Part shown: piece by piece, positions 19,704 through 30,340 of the stretch
Numbering within the stretch: position 1 is the stretch's first letter
How the letters are laid out: every line of letters begins with the position of its first letter
Source: Lachnospiraceae bacterium
GTDB taxonomy: Bacteria; Bacillota; Clostridia; Lachnospirales; Lachnospiraceae
Assembly (NCBI GenBank): GCA_029226225.1
Contig: JAQXXU010000070.1
Coordinates: forward strand, 1-49,317
Length of the DNA: 49,317 nt
Reading direction: 5' to 3'
Notes under the pieces: model-generated
Database searches by the model: none
Seen by the model: only the letters and a program-made list of their open reading frames with translations
What the model was told of the DNA's origin: nothing
Made by a program: the position numbers and the translations under genes

Positions 19704-20438
19704 ATGTCAGGACATTCAAAGTTTGCTAACATCAAGCATAAGAAAGAGAAAAATGATGCTGCAAAGGGAAAGGTATTCACGATCATAGGACGTGAGCTTG
19801 CCGTAGCAGTCAAGGAGGGAGGTCCTGATCCTGCAAATAACTCAAAACTCCGTGATGTCATAGCGAAAGCAAAGGCTGCGAACATGCCGAACGACACTAT
19901 CGACCGCGGGATAAAGAAGGCAGCAGGCGATGCAAACAGTGTAAACTACGAGTCAGTTACATATGAGGGCTACGGACCAAGCGGCACAGCCATTATAGTA
20001 AAGGCTTTAACGGATAACAAAAACCGTACAGCCGCAAATGTCAGGAATGCTTTCTCAAAGGGTCATGGAAATATCGGTACACAGGGGTGTGTATCCTACA
20101 TGTTCGATGAAAAGGGACAGATCATCGTCGACAAAGAGGAGTGCGACATGGATGCCGATACTCTGATGATGACAGCTCTTGACGCCGGTGCTGATGACTT
20201 CCAGGAAGAGGATGACAGTTATGTGATCCTTACTGCTCCGGAGGATTTTTCATCAGTCAGGGAGAAGCTCGAAGAGCAGAAGATTCCTATGGCTGACGCC
20301 CAGGTGACGATGATCCCTCAGACTTATGTGACTCTCGACAGCGAAGAGGATAAGACGAATATCCAGCGTATACTTGACTGGCTCGATGATGACGATGATG
20401 TCCAGGAAGTATACCATAACTGGAACGAAGAGGATTAA
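19704..20438 (+). CDS. yebC: YebC/PmpR family protein (TACO1-like)
   Basis: This 244-residue cytoplasmic protein opens with the family signature MSGHSKFANIKHKKEKNDAA. It then shows the GRELAVAVKEGG and AKAANMPNDTIDRGIKKA segments, and the three-domain layout ends with an acidic tail. Members have been described as transcription regulators, and more recently the family has been tied to translation of hard sequences such as poly-proline. The phrase DNA-binding regulator is therefore not certain. AAAGGAT precedes the ATG. It has its own promoter and appears to start the second long transcription unit. Confidence 0.95.
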   Translation: MSGHSKFANIKHKKEKNDAAKGKVFTIIGRELAVAVKEGGPDPANNSKLRDVIAKAKAANMPNDTIDRGIKKAAGDANSVNYESVTYEGYGPSGTAIIVKALTDNKNRTAANVRNAFSKGHGNIGTQGCVSYMFDEKGQIIVDKEECDMDADTLMMTALDAGADDFQEEDDSYVILTAPEDFSSVREKLEEQKIPMADAQVTMIPQTYVTLDSEEDKTNIQRILDWLDDDDDVQEVYHNWNEED

Positions 20439-20465
20439 GCCTTAAGGCGCAGGAGGATAAAAGCT

Positions 20466-21941
20466 ATGAAAAAGATTCTTTATGCGGCAAGTGAGTGTTT
20501 TCCATTTGTGAAGACCGGGGGACTGGCAGATGTAGTTGCTGCTCTCCCGAAGGAGTTCGATAAGAGCCAGTGGGACGTCAGGGTCGTGATACCTGATTAT
20601 ACCTGCATCCCGCCGCAGTTCCGTGACCAGTTCAAGTTTGTCACGAGCTTCCAGATGGGCGGAGGCCCGGACATGGGAATGAAGTATGTAGGTGTCATGG
20701 AGTACGAGTACCAGGGAGTGCATTACTACTTCATCGATAATCTCGAGTACTTCGAATGCTTTTATCCTTACGGCGATACCAGATACGACATCGAGAAGTT
20801 CACCTTCTTTGATAAGGCAGTTCTCTCGATGCTTCCGGTCATAGATTTTAAGCCTGATCTCATACACTGCCATGACTGGCAGACGGGATTTATACCGGTC
20901 TACCTGAAAAATGAGTTTCAGGCGAACCCGTTCTATCATGGGATCAAGTCAATCATGACCATCCACAATCTGAAGTTCCAGGGAGTCTGGGATATAGAGA
21001 CGATGGAGGGCATTTCAGGATTTCCGGCAGAGCTTTTCACACCTGATAAGCTCGAGTTTAACAAAGCAGGGAATATGCTTAAAGGCGGTATAGTCTATGC
21101 CGATTATATCACGACTGTATCCCCTACTTACTGTGAAGAGATCCAGACACCATACTACGGCGAAGGACTCGACGGGCTTCTGTCATCGAGACACTTCGAT
21201 ATGCAGGGCATCGTAAATGGTATCGACACAGTGACCTATGATCCGGCTACAGATATGTCTATATTCAAACAGTATAATGTATCAAACTTCCGCCGGAATA
21301 AAAAAATAAACAAAGAAAAACTCCAGGAAGAGTTAGGCCTTACAGTCGATGGCAAGAAGTACATGATAGGACTTGTCTCAAGACTTACAGACCAGAAAGG
21401 ACTCGACCTGATAAACTACTGTATGGACGGTATTGCGGACGAGAATACGCAGTTCGTAGTCTGCGGCACAGGTGAGAATCGCTATGAGAATATGTTCCGC
21501 CATTACGCATGGAAGTACCCTGACAGGATCTCCGCGAATATCTGCTATTCAGAAGACCTGGCGAGAAAGCTCTATGCAGGCTGTGATGCCTTCCTTATGC
21601 CGTCACGTTTCGAGCCTTGCGGACTGACACAGCTGATATCATTCAGATACGGCACAGTTCCTATCGTTCGAGAAACAGGCGGACTGAAAGATACAGTAGA
21701 GCCTTATAACGAATACGAAAAGACCGGAGACGGCTTCTCATTCAAGAACTATAACGGTGATGAGCTTCTGAACATCGTAAACTATTCCAAGTACATCTTC
21801 TTTACGAAGAAGGCAGACTGGAACAAGATGGCAGAGCGTGACATGAATAAAGACTATTCATGGAACGCTTCGAAGTTCAAGTACGAAGGTCTTTATAACT
21901 ACCTCTGTGGCTGGCTTGAAGAGTCAGATCAGGAAGGATAA
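20466..21941 (+). CDS. glgA: Glycogen (starch) synthase
   Basis: This 491-residue GT5 glycosyltransferase extends alpha-1,4-glucan using ADP-glucose. The N-terminal ADP-glucose loop KTGGLADV is at 16-23 and the HCHDWQTG motif lies in the first Rossmann domain. The C-terminal domain has VSRLTDQKGLDL and the catalytic region SRFEPCGLTQL. An AGGAGG box lies 8 bases before the ATG. No other glycogen genes (glgB, glgC, glgD, glgP) are in the window, so it is separated from a glg operon, or is one of two copies. It is followed 18 bases later by ftsK. Confidence 0.95.
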   Translation: MKKILYAASECFPFVKTGGLADVVAALPKEFDKSQWDVRVVIPDYTCIPPQFRDQFKFVTSFQMGGGPDMGMKYVGVMEYEYQGVHYYFIDNLEYFECFYPYGDTRYDIEKFTFFDKAVLSMLPVIDFKPDLIHCHDWQTGFIPVYLKNEFQANPFYHGIKSIMTIHNLKFQGVWDIETMEGISGFPAELFTPDKLEFNKAGNMLKGGIVYADYITTVSPTYCEEIQTPYYGEGLDGLLSSRHFDMQGIVNGIDTVTYDPATDMSIFKQYNVSNFRRNKKINKEKLQEELGLTVDGKKYMIGLVSRLTDQKGLDLINYCMDGIADENTQFVVCGTGENRYENMFRHYAWKYPDRISANICYSEDLARKLYAGCDAFLMPSRFEPCGLTQLISFRYGTVPIVRETGGLKDTVEPYNEYEKTGDGFSFKNYNGDELLNIVNYSKYIFFTKKADWNKMAERDMNKDYSWNASKFKYEGLYNYLCGWLEESDQEG

Positions 21942-21959
21942 AGGATAGAAAGAGCAGGA

Positions 21960-24677
21960 ATGTCAGACACTAAAAGGAAAAAAGCTGCAAAGAAGAGACA
22001 GGCAAAAACACCTGATACTGAGGTAAAAAGAGACCTCTGTCTGTGGCTTTCCTTAGCTGTCTGCGTCCTGCTCTTTTTAAGTAACTTAGGAGTCGGAGGA
22101 CCTGTTGGAGGAGCTATCGGCAGGTTTTTCTTCGGCCTCTTCGGAGTCATAAACTACGTACTTCCGATAGGACTGCTTATCGGGATTTTTTTTGCTGTAT
22201 CGAATAAAGGAAATGTCGTAGCGACGGTAAAGCTTGTTGCAGCATTTCTCTTTGTGGTATTTCTAGACGGCATTATAGCTGTGATCCTCTTTGGCAAAGA
22301 CCAGCCGACGCCCTCAGATGCATATCTGCAGAGTTACCAGGATAAGAGCGGAGGCGGGCTTTTAGGGACTCTTATAGCGACTCCATTCGCCAAAGGTTTC
22401 GGAAGTGTGCTGACGGTCATTCTCTTTCTGATATTCATGATCGTGTGCCTTGTGCTAGTCACTGAGAAGGGTTTCCTTAGCAGATTCATAGACAAAAAGA
22501 GAGTGGATCTGGAAAATCACGAGAAGGAGAGCCGCCCTCCACGCCAGAAAAAAATCCGCGAACCTGAAAAAGAAAAGGAGCCTCTTAAGAGAGCTTCACA
22601 CAAGGTCTCCGGGATAAATGTGACACCGTTCAGGTCAGCGTCTAAGGCAAAAAAGACTGAGAATAAAAAAGAAGGTCTAAGGGAAGTCACCAAAGATGAC
22701 CTCGAGGAGATAAAGAAAAATGCTCCTGAAAAGCCAGAAGAAGAGATGCCTGAGCCAGAGGTTAAGGAAGCAGTAGACCTCTACAGCGGTGAAGAAGTAA
22801 AGACGCAGATCCATATGGGAGCCTTTACTGAAAAAGTAGAAGAGAAGGCTAAAGAAGCTGAACCAGTCATAAGCGAGCTCCAGGAGAGTGAACTCACGTC
22901 TGATGAGCCGGAGACCTGGACAGAACCGGAATCAGAGCCAGACCCAGAAACGCAACAGATGACTGAGATAGTTCCTGACGAGCCTGTATATGAAGTCGAT
23001 GAGACCGAAGAGCCTCTGCCGGATGAAGCATCTGAAGAACCTCTGCCTGAAGACGTGGCAGAAGAACCAGACGTCGAAGTCATAGAGGCAGAACCTGAAG
23101 AACAGGAGCCTCCAGCCTTAGATGAAAATACAGCGCCTGCACAGACTCAAGCCAGTGCGCCGGCTCCAGAGCACCATGTATCAAAGCCTTATCAGTTTCC
23201 GCCTGTGTCACTGCTGACTCAGATGAAGCAGAACGGCGGGGCAGATTCAGAAGAATACTTACAGCAGACAGCTGAGAAGCTCGAGGTAACGCTTAAGAAC
23301 TTCGGAGTCGATGTGACAGTCACCGATGTGACCTGCGGACCGGCAGTCACCAGGTATGAGCTTCACCCGAAGCTAGGAGTCAAGGTCTCGAAGATCGTAA
23401 ACTTAGCAGACGACATCAAGCTGAATCTTGCAGCCCGTGACATCCGTATCGAAGCCCCAATCCCTGGAAAAAGCGCTGTGGGGATCGAGGTTCCGAATAA
23501 GAATATCCTTACAGTACCGTTCAGAGAAATGGTCGAGTCTAGGGAGTTTAAAGAAGCAAAGTCAAAGATAGCTTTTGCGGCGGGAAGAGACATAGCAGGG
23601 AAGGTCATCATCTCAGATATAGCAAAGATGCCACATCTGCTTATCGCCGGAGCCACCGGCTCAGGAAAATCGGTATGCATCAATACGATCATCATGAGTA
23701 TTCTCTACAGAGCAGAGCCTTCTGAAGTGAAGTTTATCATGATAGATCCGAAAGTCGTAGAGCTATCTGTCTATAACGGAATTCCGCATCTGCTTATACC
23801 AGTGGTCACAGATCCGAAAAAGGCGGCCGGAGCCCTGAACTGGGCAGTCCATGAGATGGATGACAGATACAAGAAGTTTGCCGAGACCGGATCCCGTGAT
23901 ATAAAGGGCTACAATGCAAAGATCAAAAACGGACGAATCAAAAACCGTGACGGCGTTGAGGTAAATGTAAAGAAGATGCCTCAGATAGTAGTCATCGTGG
24001 ACGAGCTTGCCGACCTGATGATGCAGTCACCGAAGGAAGTCGAGGAATCCATCTGCCGACTGGCACAGCTCGCGAGAGCCTGTGGCATTCATCTGGTCAT
24101 CGCTACGCAGAGACCTTCTGTAAATGTCATCACCGGACTTATCAAGGCCAACATGCCAAGCCGTATAGCTTTCGCCGTGACGAGCGGTGTAGATTCAAGG
24201 ACTATCCTCGATATGAACGGAGCCGAGAAGCTCCTCGGAAAAGGAGATATGCTTTACTTCCCGCAGGGACTCGTAAAACCTATACGAGTACAGGGAGCCT
24301 TCGTACCGGACGAGGATGTGTCGAGTGTCGTCGGATTTTTACGTAAAGAAAATGAGACAGAGGAAGATGACACCGCGGAGATAAATGACTTTATCGAGAA
24401 TGCAAGCTCTGAAGCTACACAAATCTCAGAAAATGCCGAGCCTGATGATGGCAGGGATCAGTATTTTGCTGATGCCGGAAGGCTTGTCATAGAAAAGCAG
24501 AAGGGTTCTATAGGAATGCTTCAGAGAAATTTTAAAATAGGTTTCAACCGTGCCGCCAGGATCATGGATCAGCTTGAAGAAGCAGGGGTGGTCGGTTCAG
24601 AAATAGGCACCAAGCCACGTACAGTCAGAATGGACATGGCAGCGTTTGAAAGTATGTTGCAAGGAGGAAACGAATGA
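21960..24677 (+). CDS. ftsK: FtsK/SpoIIIE family DNA translocase
   Basis: This 905-residue membrane-anchored motor pumps chromosomal DNA through the division or sporulation septum. Four hydrophobic helices lie between about residues 25 and 165. An acidic Glu/Pro-rich linker of about 200 residues (roughly 200-405) follows, then the alpha/beta motor. The Walker A GATGSGKS is at 564-571 and Walker B is [14 protein letters not shown]-terminal winged-helix gamma domain ([20 protein letters not shown]) recognises the orienting DNA motif. The ATG at 21960 has only a weak ribosome binding site (AAGGAT 13 bases away). The stop overlaps the fhs start. FtsK and SpoIIIE cannot be separated by eye. Confidence 0.95.
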   Translation: MSDTKRKKAAKKRQAKTPDTEVKRDLCLWLSLAVCVLLFLSNLGVGGPVGGAIGRFFFGLFGVINYVLPIGLLIGIFFAVSNKGNVVATVKLVAAFLFVVFLDGIIAVILFGKDQPTPSDAYLQSYQDKSGGGLLGTLIATPFAKGFGSVLTVILFLIFMIVCLVLVTEKGFLSRFIDKKRVDLENHEKESRPPRQKKIREPEKEKEPLKRASHKVSGINVTPFRSASKAKKTENKKEGLREVTKDDLEEIKKNAPEKPEEEMPEPEVKEAVDLYSGEEVKTQIHMGAFTEKVEEKAKEAEPVISELQESELTSDEPETWTEPESEPDPETQQMTEIVPDEPVYEVDETEEPLPDEASEEPLPEDVAEEPDVEVIEAEPEEQEPPALDENTAPAQTQASAPAPEHHVSKPYQFPPVSLLTQMKQNGGADSEEYLQQTAEKLEVTLKNFGVDVTVTDVTCGPAVTRYELHPKLGVKVSKIVNLADDIKLNLAARDIRIEAPIPGKSAVGIEVPNKNILTVPFREMVESREFKEAKSKIAFAAGRDIAGKVIISDIAKMPHLLIAGATGSGKSVCINTIIMSILYRAEPSEVKFIMIDPKVVELSVYNGIPHLLIPVVTDPKKAAGALNWAVHEMDDRYKKFAETGSRDIKGYNAKIKNGRIKNRDGVEVNVKKMPQIVVIVDELADLMMQSPKEVEESICRLAQLARACGIHLVIATQRPSVNVITGLIKANMPSRIAFAVTSGVDSRTILDMNGAEKLLGKGDMLYFPQGLVKPIRVQGAFVPDEDVSSVVGFLRKENETEEDDTAEINDFIENASSEATQISENAEPDDGRDQYFADAGRLVIEKQKGSIGMLQRNFKIGFNRAARIMDQLEEAGVVGSEIGTKPRTVRMDMAAFESMLQGGNE

Positions 24678-26344
24678 AGTCAGACATTGAGATCGCACAG
24701 GAAGCTGAGAAACTCCCGATTGAAAAAGTAGCAGAGAATGCGGGAATTCCCTATGATTCACTTGAACTGTACGGGAAGTACAAGGCAAAGCTTACTGAGG
24801 GTTATCTGAAGGAGCTTTCAGGCAAAGAGAATGGAAAGCTCGTCCTTGTGACAGCCATCAATCCGACACCGGCTGGTGAGGGAAAGACCACCACGACCAT
24901 CGGACTTGTAGACGCCTTAAATAAGCGCGGCAAAAAAGCGGTCGCAGCTCTCCGTGAACCATCGCTTGGACCGTGCTTCGGTATCAAGGGAGGAGCAGCA
25001 GGCGGCGGATATGCTCAGGTAGTTCCTATGGAGGAGCTGAACCTTCACTTCACCGGAGACTTCCATGCGATAACCAGCGCAAATAACCTGCTTGCGGCCA
25101 TGCTTGATAACCACATCCAGAAAGGCAACACACTCCGCATCGATCCTAGAAGTGTAGTATGGAAGCGCTGCATGGATATGAACGACAGAGTCCTTAGGAA
25201 TATCGTCATCGGACTTGGAAAAAAGGCTGATGGAATGCCTCGTGAGGACCATTTCGTGATCTCAGTGGCAAGTGAAGTCATGGCAGTCTTCTGCCTAGCA
25301 GAGAACTTACATGACTTAAAGGAGAGACTTAAAAAAATAATCGTAGCCTATAACTTCGACGGAGAGCCTGTCACAGCAGAAGACTTAAAGGCAACAGGAG
25401 CTATGGCAGCACTTCTGGTAGATGCCTTAAAGCCGAATATCATCCAGACCTTAGAGCATAACCTGGCTATCGTACATGGCGGGCCATTTGCGAATATAGC
25501 CCACGGCTGCAACTCTGTCCGTGCCACACAGACAGCCTTAAAGCTTGGTGACATCGCGGTCACAGAGGCAGGATTCGGTGCTGACCTTGGAGCCGAGAAG
25601 TTCTTCGATATCAAGTGCAGAAAGGCAGGGCTTAAGCCTGACGCAGTAGTTTTAGTTGCGACTGTCCGCGCTTTAAAGTATAATGGCGGAGTACCAAAGG
25701 ATGAGCTGAAGGAAGAAAATCTCGACGCGTTAAAGAAAGGCATCGTAAATCTCGAGAAGCATATCGAGAACCTTCAGAAATTCGGAGTGCCTATAGTAGT
25801 TACCCTGAATTCATTCGATACTGATACAGACGCAGAAGTAAATTATGTCAAGGAATTCTGTGAGGAGAGAGGATGCGAGTTCGCTATCTCAGAAGTATTT
25901 GCCAAAGGTGGAGAGGGCGGACTTGCCTTAGCGGATAAAGTCATAGAGACTCTCGATAAGAAGACAAGCGACTTCCATGTACTCTATCCTGACAGCATGC
26001 CGCTCGAGGAGAAGATAGAGACCATCGCAAAGGAAATCTACGGAGCTGATGGAGTTACCTACTCTAACCCGGCAAAGAAGAGCTTAAAGAAGCTCAAGGA
26101 ACTCGGCATGGATAACCTGCCTGTCTGCATGGCAAAGACACAGTATTCTCTTTCAGATGACGCTAAAAAGCTTGGCCGCCCGACTGGCTTTACCGTGAAT
26201 GTACGTGAAGTTTATCCGTCAGCCGGAGCCGGTTTCGTAGTCGCTGTCTTAGGAAATATCATGACTATGCCTGGTCTTCCGAACCATCCGGCCGCTGAGA
26301 ATATCGATGTGACAGATGATGGAAAGATCACAGGGCTGTTTTAA
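24674..26344 (+). CDS. fhs: Formate-tetrahydrofolate ligase
   Basis: This 556-residue enzyme joins formate to THF with ATP, giving 10-formyl-THF for purines and, in acetogens, the Wood-Ljungdahl methyl branch. The P-loop-like [15 protein letters not shown] (K71), the [20 protein letters not shown] substrate region and the long conserved [12 protein letters not shown] stretch are all visible. The length is normal. A strong AAGGAGG sits before the ATG, which overlaps the ftsK stop. folD follows 27 bp later, so the two sequential C1 steps are co-expressed. No other Wood-Ljungdahl genes are present here, so acetogenesis cannot be claimed. Confidence 0.97.
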   Translation: MKSDIEIAQEAEKLPIEKVAENAGIPYDSLELYGKYKAKLTEGYLKELSGKENGKLVLVTAINPTPAGEGKTTTTIGLVDALNKRGKKAVAALREPSLGPCFGIKGGAAGGGYAQVVPMEELNLHFTGDFHAITSANNLLAAMLDNHIQKGNTLRIDPRSVVWKRCMDMNDRVLRNIVIGLGKKADGMPREDHFVISVASEVMAVFCLAENLHDLKERLKKIIVAYNFDGEPVTAEDLKATGAMAALLVDALKPNIIQTLEHNLAIVHGGPFANIAHGCNSVRATQTALKLGDIAVTEAGFGADLGAEKFFDIKCRKAGLKPDAVVLVATVRALKYNGGVPKDELKEENLDALKKGIVNLEKHIENLQKFGVPIVVTLNSFDTDTDAEVNYVKEFCEERGCEFAISEVFAKGGEGGLALADKVIETLDKKTSDFHVLYPDSMPLEEKIETIAKEIYGADGVTYSNPAKKSLKKLKELGMDNLPVCMAKTQYSLSDDAKKLGRPTGFTVNVREVYPSAGAGFVVAVLGNIMTMPGLPNHPAAENIDVTDDGKITGLF

Positions 26345-26371
26345 TCACTGTCACACTTTGAAAGGATACGT

Positions 26372-27214
26372 ATGAGCTATATCATCGATGGTAAAAAGAT
26401 TTCACAGGATATAAAAGACGAAGTCAAGGACGAGGTTTCTAAGCTAAAGGCTAAAGGTGTTGAACCTTGTCTGGCGGTCGTTCTCGTAGGTGATGATCCG
26501 GCGAGCCACGTGTATGTCCGGAATAAGATCAAGGCCTGTGACTATACCGGTATCAAATCTGTCTCGATAAATCTGCCGGCTGATACAGAGGAGAGTGAGC
26601 TCCTTCAGAAGGTAGAAGAACTGAACGCCGATGAAAAAGTGCATGGCATTTTAGTCCAGCTTCCTCTTCCTCCGCAGATAGATGAGGACAAGGTCATAAA
26701 CACGATAGATCCTGATAAGGACGTAGACGGCTTTTCTCCGATCTCTGTCGGAAGGCTTTCTATTGGTCTTCCTGGATTTAAGTCCTGCACCCCGGCTGGC
26801 ATCATCGAGCTGATAAAGAGAAGTGGTGTGTCCATCGATGGAAAGAACTGTGTTATAGTCGGAAGAAGTAATATCGTAGGAAAACCTATGGCGATGCTTT
26901 TACTCAGGGAGAACGGAACTGTCACCGTCTGCCATTCACATACAAAAAATCTTCGTGAGATCACCTCACAGGCTGACATCCTGGTCGCTGCCGTTGGAAA
27001 ACCTAAATACTTCAAGGCAGAGGACATAAAGGAAGGCGCCGTAGTGATCGATGTCGGAATGGACAGAGATGAAAATGGAAAGCTCTGCGGTGACGTGGAC
27101 TTTACCTCAGTGTCTGAAAAGGCCGGGTATATCACTCCTGTTCCGGGAGGCGTAGGTCCTATGACTATAGCCATGCTGATGAAAAACTGCGTGGAAGCAG
27201 CTGAACGCCTATGA
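26372..27214 (+). CDS. folD: Bifunctional methylene-THF dehydrogenase / methenyl-THF cyclohydrolase
   Basis: This 280-residue cytoplasmic enzyme interconverts 5,10-methylene-THF and 10-formyl-THF. The catalytic Tyr48 and Lys52 are in [22 protein letters not shown] and [11 protein letters not shown] are family signatures. The NADP site starts at [17 protein letters not shown], and [15 protein letters not shown] marks the C-terminus. The ATG follows GAAAGGATA. The stop overlaps the ATG of the next gene (ATGA). It functions with the upstream fhs. Confidence 0.97.
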   Translation: MSYIIDGKKISQDIKDEVKDEVSKLKAKGVEPCLAVVLVGDDPASHVYVRNKIKACDYTGIKSVSINLPADTEESELLQKVEELNADEKVHGILVQLPLPPQIDEDKVINTIDPDKDVDGFSPISVGRLSIGLPGFKSCTPAGIIELIKRSGVSIDGKNCVIVGRSNIVGKPMAMLLLRENGTVTVCHSHTKNLREITSQADILVAAVGKPKYFKAEDIKEGAVVIDVGMDRDENGKLCGDVDFTSVSEKAGYITPVPGGVGPMTIAMLMKNCVEAAERL

Positions 27215-28140
27215 AAAAATCAAGACACTTAAAGCTTATCATCATACTGGCGGTCCTGATAGTGCTGATGGGATTTGTGTATTACAGATACACACAGTCT
27301 TTTTCATATCAGTACACTCAGGCGAGACAGGCAGATGCAAAGAAGGACTATGAGACGGCCATAAACCATTATCTGAAGGCACTTGAATCAGATGAATCAG
27401 ATGTGAAGGTTCTCTGCGCCTTGGGAAATGACTACGTCCGTTTAAAGCGCCCGGGAATGGCCGAGACCTATCTGCTCCGTGCTGTAAAGCAGAACGGCAG
27501 CTATGAGAGGGCCTTTGAGCTTCTGCTAAAAGTCTACGAAAGCGAAGCAGCCTATGATAAAATGGAGAATATCTACCAGTATGCTTCCTCGGATAAGGTC
27601 AAAGACATATTTAAAGACTACCTGATAAAGCCGCCGGTATTCTCAGTAGAGGGTGGAAAGTTCTCTGACGACGTGACACTTACCCTGTCACTTCCCGAAG
27701 ATGCTGATGACAACTATCAGATTTTTTACACGACTGATGGAAAGGCTCCGAACGGAGTAAATGGGCATCTGTACGACGGGACAAGCCTCTATCTGACAGA
27801 AGGTAAGACGAAGGTCCGGGCTGTATGCCGGAATGCCAATGGCAAGTTCGGAGAAGTAGCGTCAGAGACTTACACGATCAAATACGTAAAGCCAGAAGAG
27901 CCGAAGGTAAGTCCGAACGGCGGTGATTTTACGAAGAAGACGAAGGTGACTATCACGGCAGCAAGTGACTGCACCATATACTATTCGTGGAGCAACCAGA
28001 AGCCGGACGAGAAGTCAAAGAAGTATACGAAGGAGATCACGGTGCCTAAAGGCTACCATGTGCTCTCTGTCGTAGCCATAGACAGACACGGACTGAAAAG
28101 TAAGACTTATCATATGGGATTTTCGTATTATCCGGATTAA
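27211..28140 (+). CDS. Membrane-anchored TPR protein with chitobiase-C-like beta domains
   Basis: This 309-residue protein has a basic start, one transmembrane helix (about 9-24, [16 protein letters not shown]) and then an outside-facing region. Residues 30-130 form about two to three TPR-like helical pairs ([21 protein letters not shown]). Residues 140-225 and 230-309 are two beta modules. The first contains [12 protein letters not shown], the typical signature of the chitobiase/hexosaminidase C-terminal (CHB_HEX_C_1) fold; the second is a weaker copy ([14 protein letters not shown]). No catalytic domain is present. It overlaps folD by four bases and precedes phoH. A scaffold or wall-polymer-binding role is possible but not shown. 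Confidence 0.75.
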   Translation: MKKSRHLKLIIILAVLIVLMGFVYYRYTQSFSYQYTQARQADAKKDYETAINHYLKALESDESDVKVLCALGNDYVRLKRPGMAETYLLRAVKQNGSYERAFELLLKVYESEAAYDKMENIYQYASSDKVKDIFKDYLIKPPVFSVEGGKFSDDVTLTLSLPEDADDNYQIFYTTDGKAPNGVNGHLYDGTSLYLTEGKTKVRAVCRNANGKFGEVASETYTIKYVKPEEPKVSPNGGDFTKKTKVTITAASDCTIYYSWSNQKPDEKSKKYTKEITVPKGYHVLSVVAIDRHGLKSKTYHMGFSYYPD

Positions 28141-28152
28141 GGAGATTTATAG

Positions 28153-29145
28153 TTGGCAGAAGTAAGTATTGAGATCCCGCAGAAGGATCTGATAAATATC
28201 TTCGGAGAGTTTGATTCGCATGTGAAGATACTCGAGGATAACCTCGGAGTGGACTTCGTGCTCAGAGGAGATGACCTGAAGCTTTCGGGAGATGATGAGA
28301 AATTGAAGCGTGCAGAGCGGGTGTTTAGTGAGCTCTATGAGCTGTCGAAGAGAGGACATGAGATCACGGACTCAGATGTGAACTATGCCCTGTCTATCAG
28401 AAATCCCCAGACTGAGCATCCGCTGGTGGAGCTTGACAGTGACGTTATATGCCATACTGTTTCGGGAAAGCCTGTAAAACCAAAGACCATAGGCCAGAAA
28501 GAATACGTCGATACGATAAGAAAGCGGATGATCACCTTCGGAGTAGGGCCGGCCGGAACAGGAAAGACCTACCTCGCTATGGCTATAGGAATCACAGCAT
28601 TTATGCATGAGGAGGTTGAAAAAATAATCCTCACCAGACCTGCGATAGAGGCAGGCGAAAAGCTCGGTTTCCTGCCTGGTGATCTCCAGTCGAAGATAGA
28701 CCCGTACTTACGTCCTCTGTATGACGCTCTCTATCAGATCATGGGAGCAGAGACTTTCCAGAGAAATATGGAAAAAGGAGCCATAGAAGTAGCACCGTTA
28801 GCATACATGCGGGGCCGTACCTTAGACAATGCCTTCATCATCCTAGATGAGGCACAGAATACAACACCGGCACAGATGAAGATGTTTTTGACCCGTATAG
28901 GGTTTGGCAGCAAGGCAGTCATCACCGGTGATGCCACACAGAAGGATTTAGCTCCCGGAGCACAGAGCGGACTCGATGTCGCCCTTAAGGTCTTAAGGAA
29001 CGTAAACGAGATAGGAGTCGTACGTCTGACGGGTCAGGATGTGGTAAGGCATCCGCTCGTTCAGAAAATAGTAAAAGCCTACGAAGAATATGAAAAGAAA
29101 CAGTCAGGAAGAAAAGAAAAAAAAGACAGAAGACGCAGGCCTTAA
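28153..29145 (+). CDS. phoH: PhoH-like ATPase
   Basis: This 330-residue cytoplasmic P-loop protein has an N-terminal KH-like region, Walker A GPAGTGKT at 132-139 and Walker B AFIILDEAQN, followed by TRIGFGSKAVITGDATQKDL. It belongs to the PhoH/YbeZ group, which in many bacteria is encoded beside ybeY and is tied to RNA and ribosome maturation. The start codon is TTG at 28153, supported by AAGGAG eight bases before it and by the length of relatives. The C-terminal tail is very basic and overlaps the next gene by 56 bases. Confidence 0.93.
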   Translation: MAEVSIEIPQKDLINIFGEFDSHVKILEDNLGVDFVLRGDDLKLSGDDEKLKRAERVFSELYELSKRGHEITDSDVNYALSIRNPQTEHPLVELDSDVICHTVSGKPVKPKTIGQKEYVDTIRKRMITFGVGPAGTGKTYLAMAIGITAFMHEEVEKIILTRPAIEAGEKLGFLPGDLQSKIDPYLRPLYDALYQIMGAETFQRNMEKGAIEVAPLAYMRGRTLDNAFIILDEAQNTTPAQMKMFLTRIGFGSKAVITGDATQKDLAPGAQSGLDVALKVLRNVNEIGVVRLTGQDVVRHPLVQKIVKAYEEYEKKQSGRKEKKDRRRRP

Positions 29146-30340
29146 AAAAGTCTATACCAGAGAGGAAAGAATATATCCGAAGAGGGTAGCGGCGCTTCTG
29201 CTTTTTGTCGCAGCGACTATTTTTTTCATGACGGTGAATGCCTATAGAGGGATGCTGGCTACTGGAGGATTTATCTGTGAGGCACTTCTGATCGTGCCAG
29301 CCTGCCTGGTGACAGTTCTTCTGATGATCCACCAGAGAAAGGAAAAAAGACTCTGGTATCAGGATACGGACTATCTGGCTTTTGTACTGATATATACTAT
29401 CGCAAATGCTATTCTGACAGTTGCCGGTTTTTTTCTGCCGGATTTTCTGCTTCCGGTAGCTGTATGTACTTTTCTTATAGCCTCCTGCGGGAATGAGACA
29501 CTTACGATAGCCTCTTCTTTACTTATGACAGTATCAGTCTCATTCGGAAGCAGATACGATGGAAGCGTTTACGGGCTTTTTTTCAGTGAAGTGATCATAG
29601 CCGTGGGACTGGCTGAACTTATCATCAAAGCGTTAAAAAAAGACCGGGCAGTTCTTTTTCTCGTAGTCACGGCAGTACAGTGCGTGCTCCCGCTCTCGGT
29701 CAGGTACTTTACAAAACTGGCCATTTCGAAGAATGATTTGTATTTTTCACTCGGACTGTCTATAATAACAGGAGTAGTTTCTGTAACTGTCTATCCGGCG
29801 CTTTACAGGCGGCTTCACCTGGAGAGAAGCTACAGATACGAGACGATCCTGGACGATGACTATTCTCTGATAAATGAGATAAAGCTTTTCTCAGATGATG
29901 AGTACGAGAGAGCGAGAAAACTCTCTGTAGTATCACTTAAGGCTGCGCGAGAGATAGGGGCAGACGCAGCATTGGCAGCTGCCGGAGGTCTCTACTACAG
30001 GGTCGGACTTTTAAGAGGAGACCAAGAGATAGAGCATGCGGTCCAGATAGCAGGAGAGCACGGCTTTCCGGACCAGCTGATAAGCATCCTGTATGAGTAC
30101 CAGGGACTTATCAGAAAGCCGACTTCAAAGGAGTCGGCCATAGTCCACATGACTGACGCGGTCATGAGAAGGCTCGATGCCATCTCAAAGCAGTCAGACA
30201 AAATGGAGAGCGGATGGAACAGGCAGATGCTTATCTATTCCGCGTTGAATGAGCTTTCGACGGGCGGGTTTTACGATGATTCTTCGATCACGATGAACCA
30301 GTTCTTAAAGATCCGCGACGTGCTCGCAAAGGAGTTATAA
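29090..30340 (+). CDS. Degenerate PgpH-like membrane protein with inactive HD-type domain
   Basis: This 416-residue protein occupies the place of pgpH (yqfF, the 7TM-HD cyclic-di-AMP phosphodiesterase) between phoH and ybeY. It has about six or seven hydrophobic helices between residues 32 and 238, then a soluble domain. That domain follows PgpH in outline: LKAAREIGADAALAAAGGLYY, then VGLLRG, then ESAIVHMTDAVMRRLD, then GGFYDDSSITMNQFLKI. The metal-binding His-Asp pair expected after LYY is replaced (YRVG at 303-306), and the His-His of the EQHHG position reads EYQG. The large extracellular N-terminal domain is also missing. The start overlaps phoH by 56 bases without a clear ribosome binding site. 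Likely a pseudoenzyme; loss of catalysis is inferred from alignment by eye. Confidence 0.7.
   Translation: MKRNSQEEKKKKTEDAGLKKVYTREERIYPKRVAALLLFVAATIFFMTVNAYRGMLATGGFICEALLIVPACLVTVLLMIHQRKEKRLWYQDTDYLAFVLIYTIANAILTVAGFFLPDFLLPVAVCTFLIASCGNETLTIASSLLMTVSVSFGSRYDGSVYGLFFSEVIIAVGLAELIIKALKKDRAVLFLVVTAVQCVLPLSVRYFTKLAISKNDLYFSLGLSIITGVVSVTVYPALYRRLHLERSYRYETILDDDYSLINEIKLFSDDEYERARKLSVVSLKAAREIGADAALAAAGGLYYRVGLLRGDQEIEHAVQIAGEHGFPDQLISILYEYQGLIRKPTSKESAIVHMTDAVMRRLDAISKQSDKMESGWNRQMLIYSALNELSTGGFYDDSSITMNQFLKIRDVLAKEL

Noticed and set aside
20439-20465. GCCTTAAGGC palindrome between yebC and glgA as a terminator
   Set aside because: It is very short with no T-run; glgA is likely transcribed from the yebC promoter.
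26345-26371. THF riboswitch or other leader element before folD
   Set aside because: The gap is only 27 bases and holds just the ribosome binding site.
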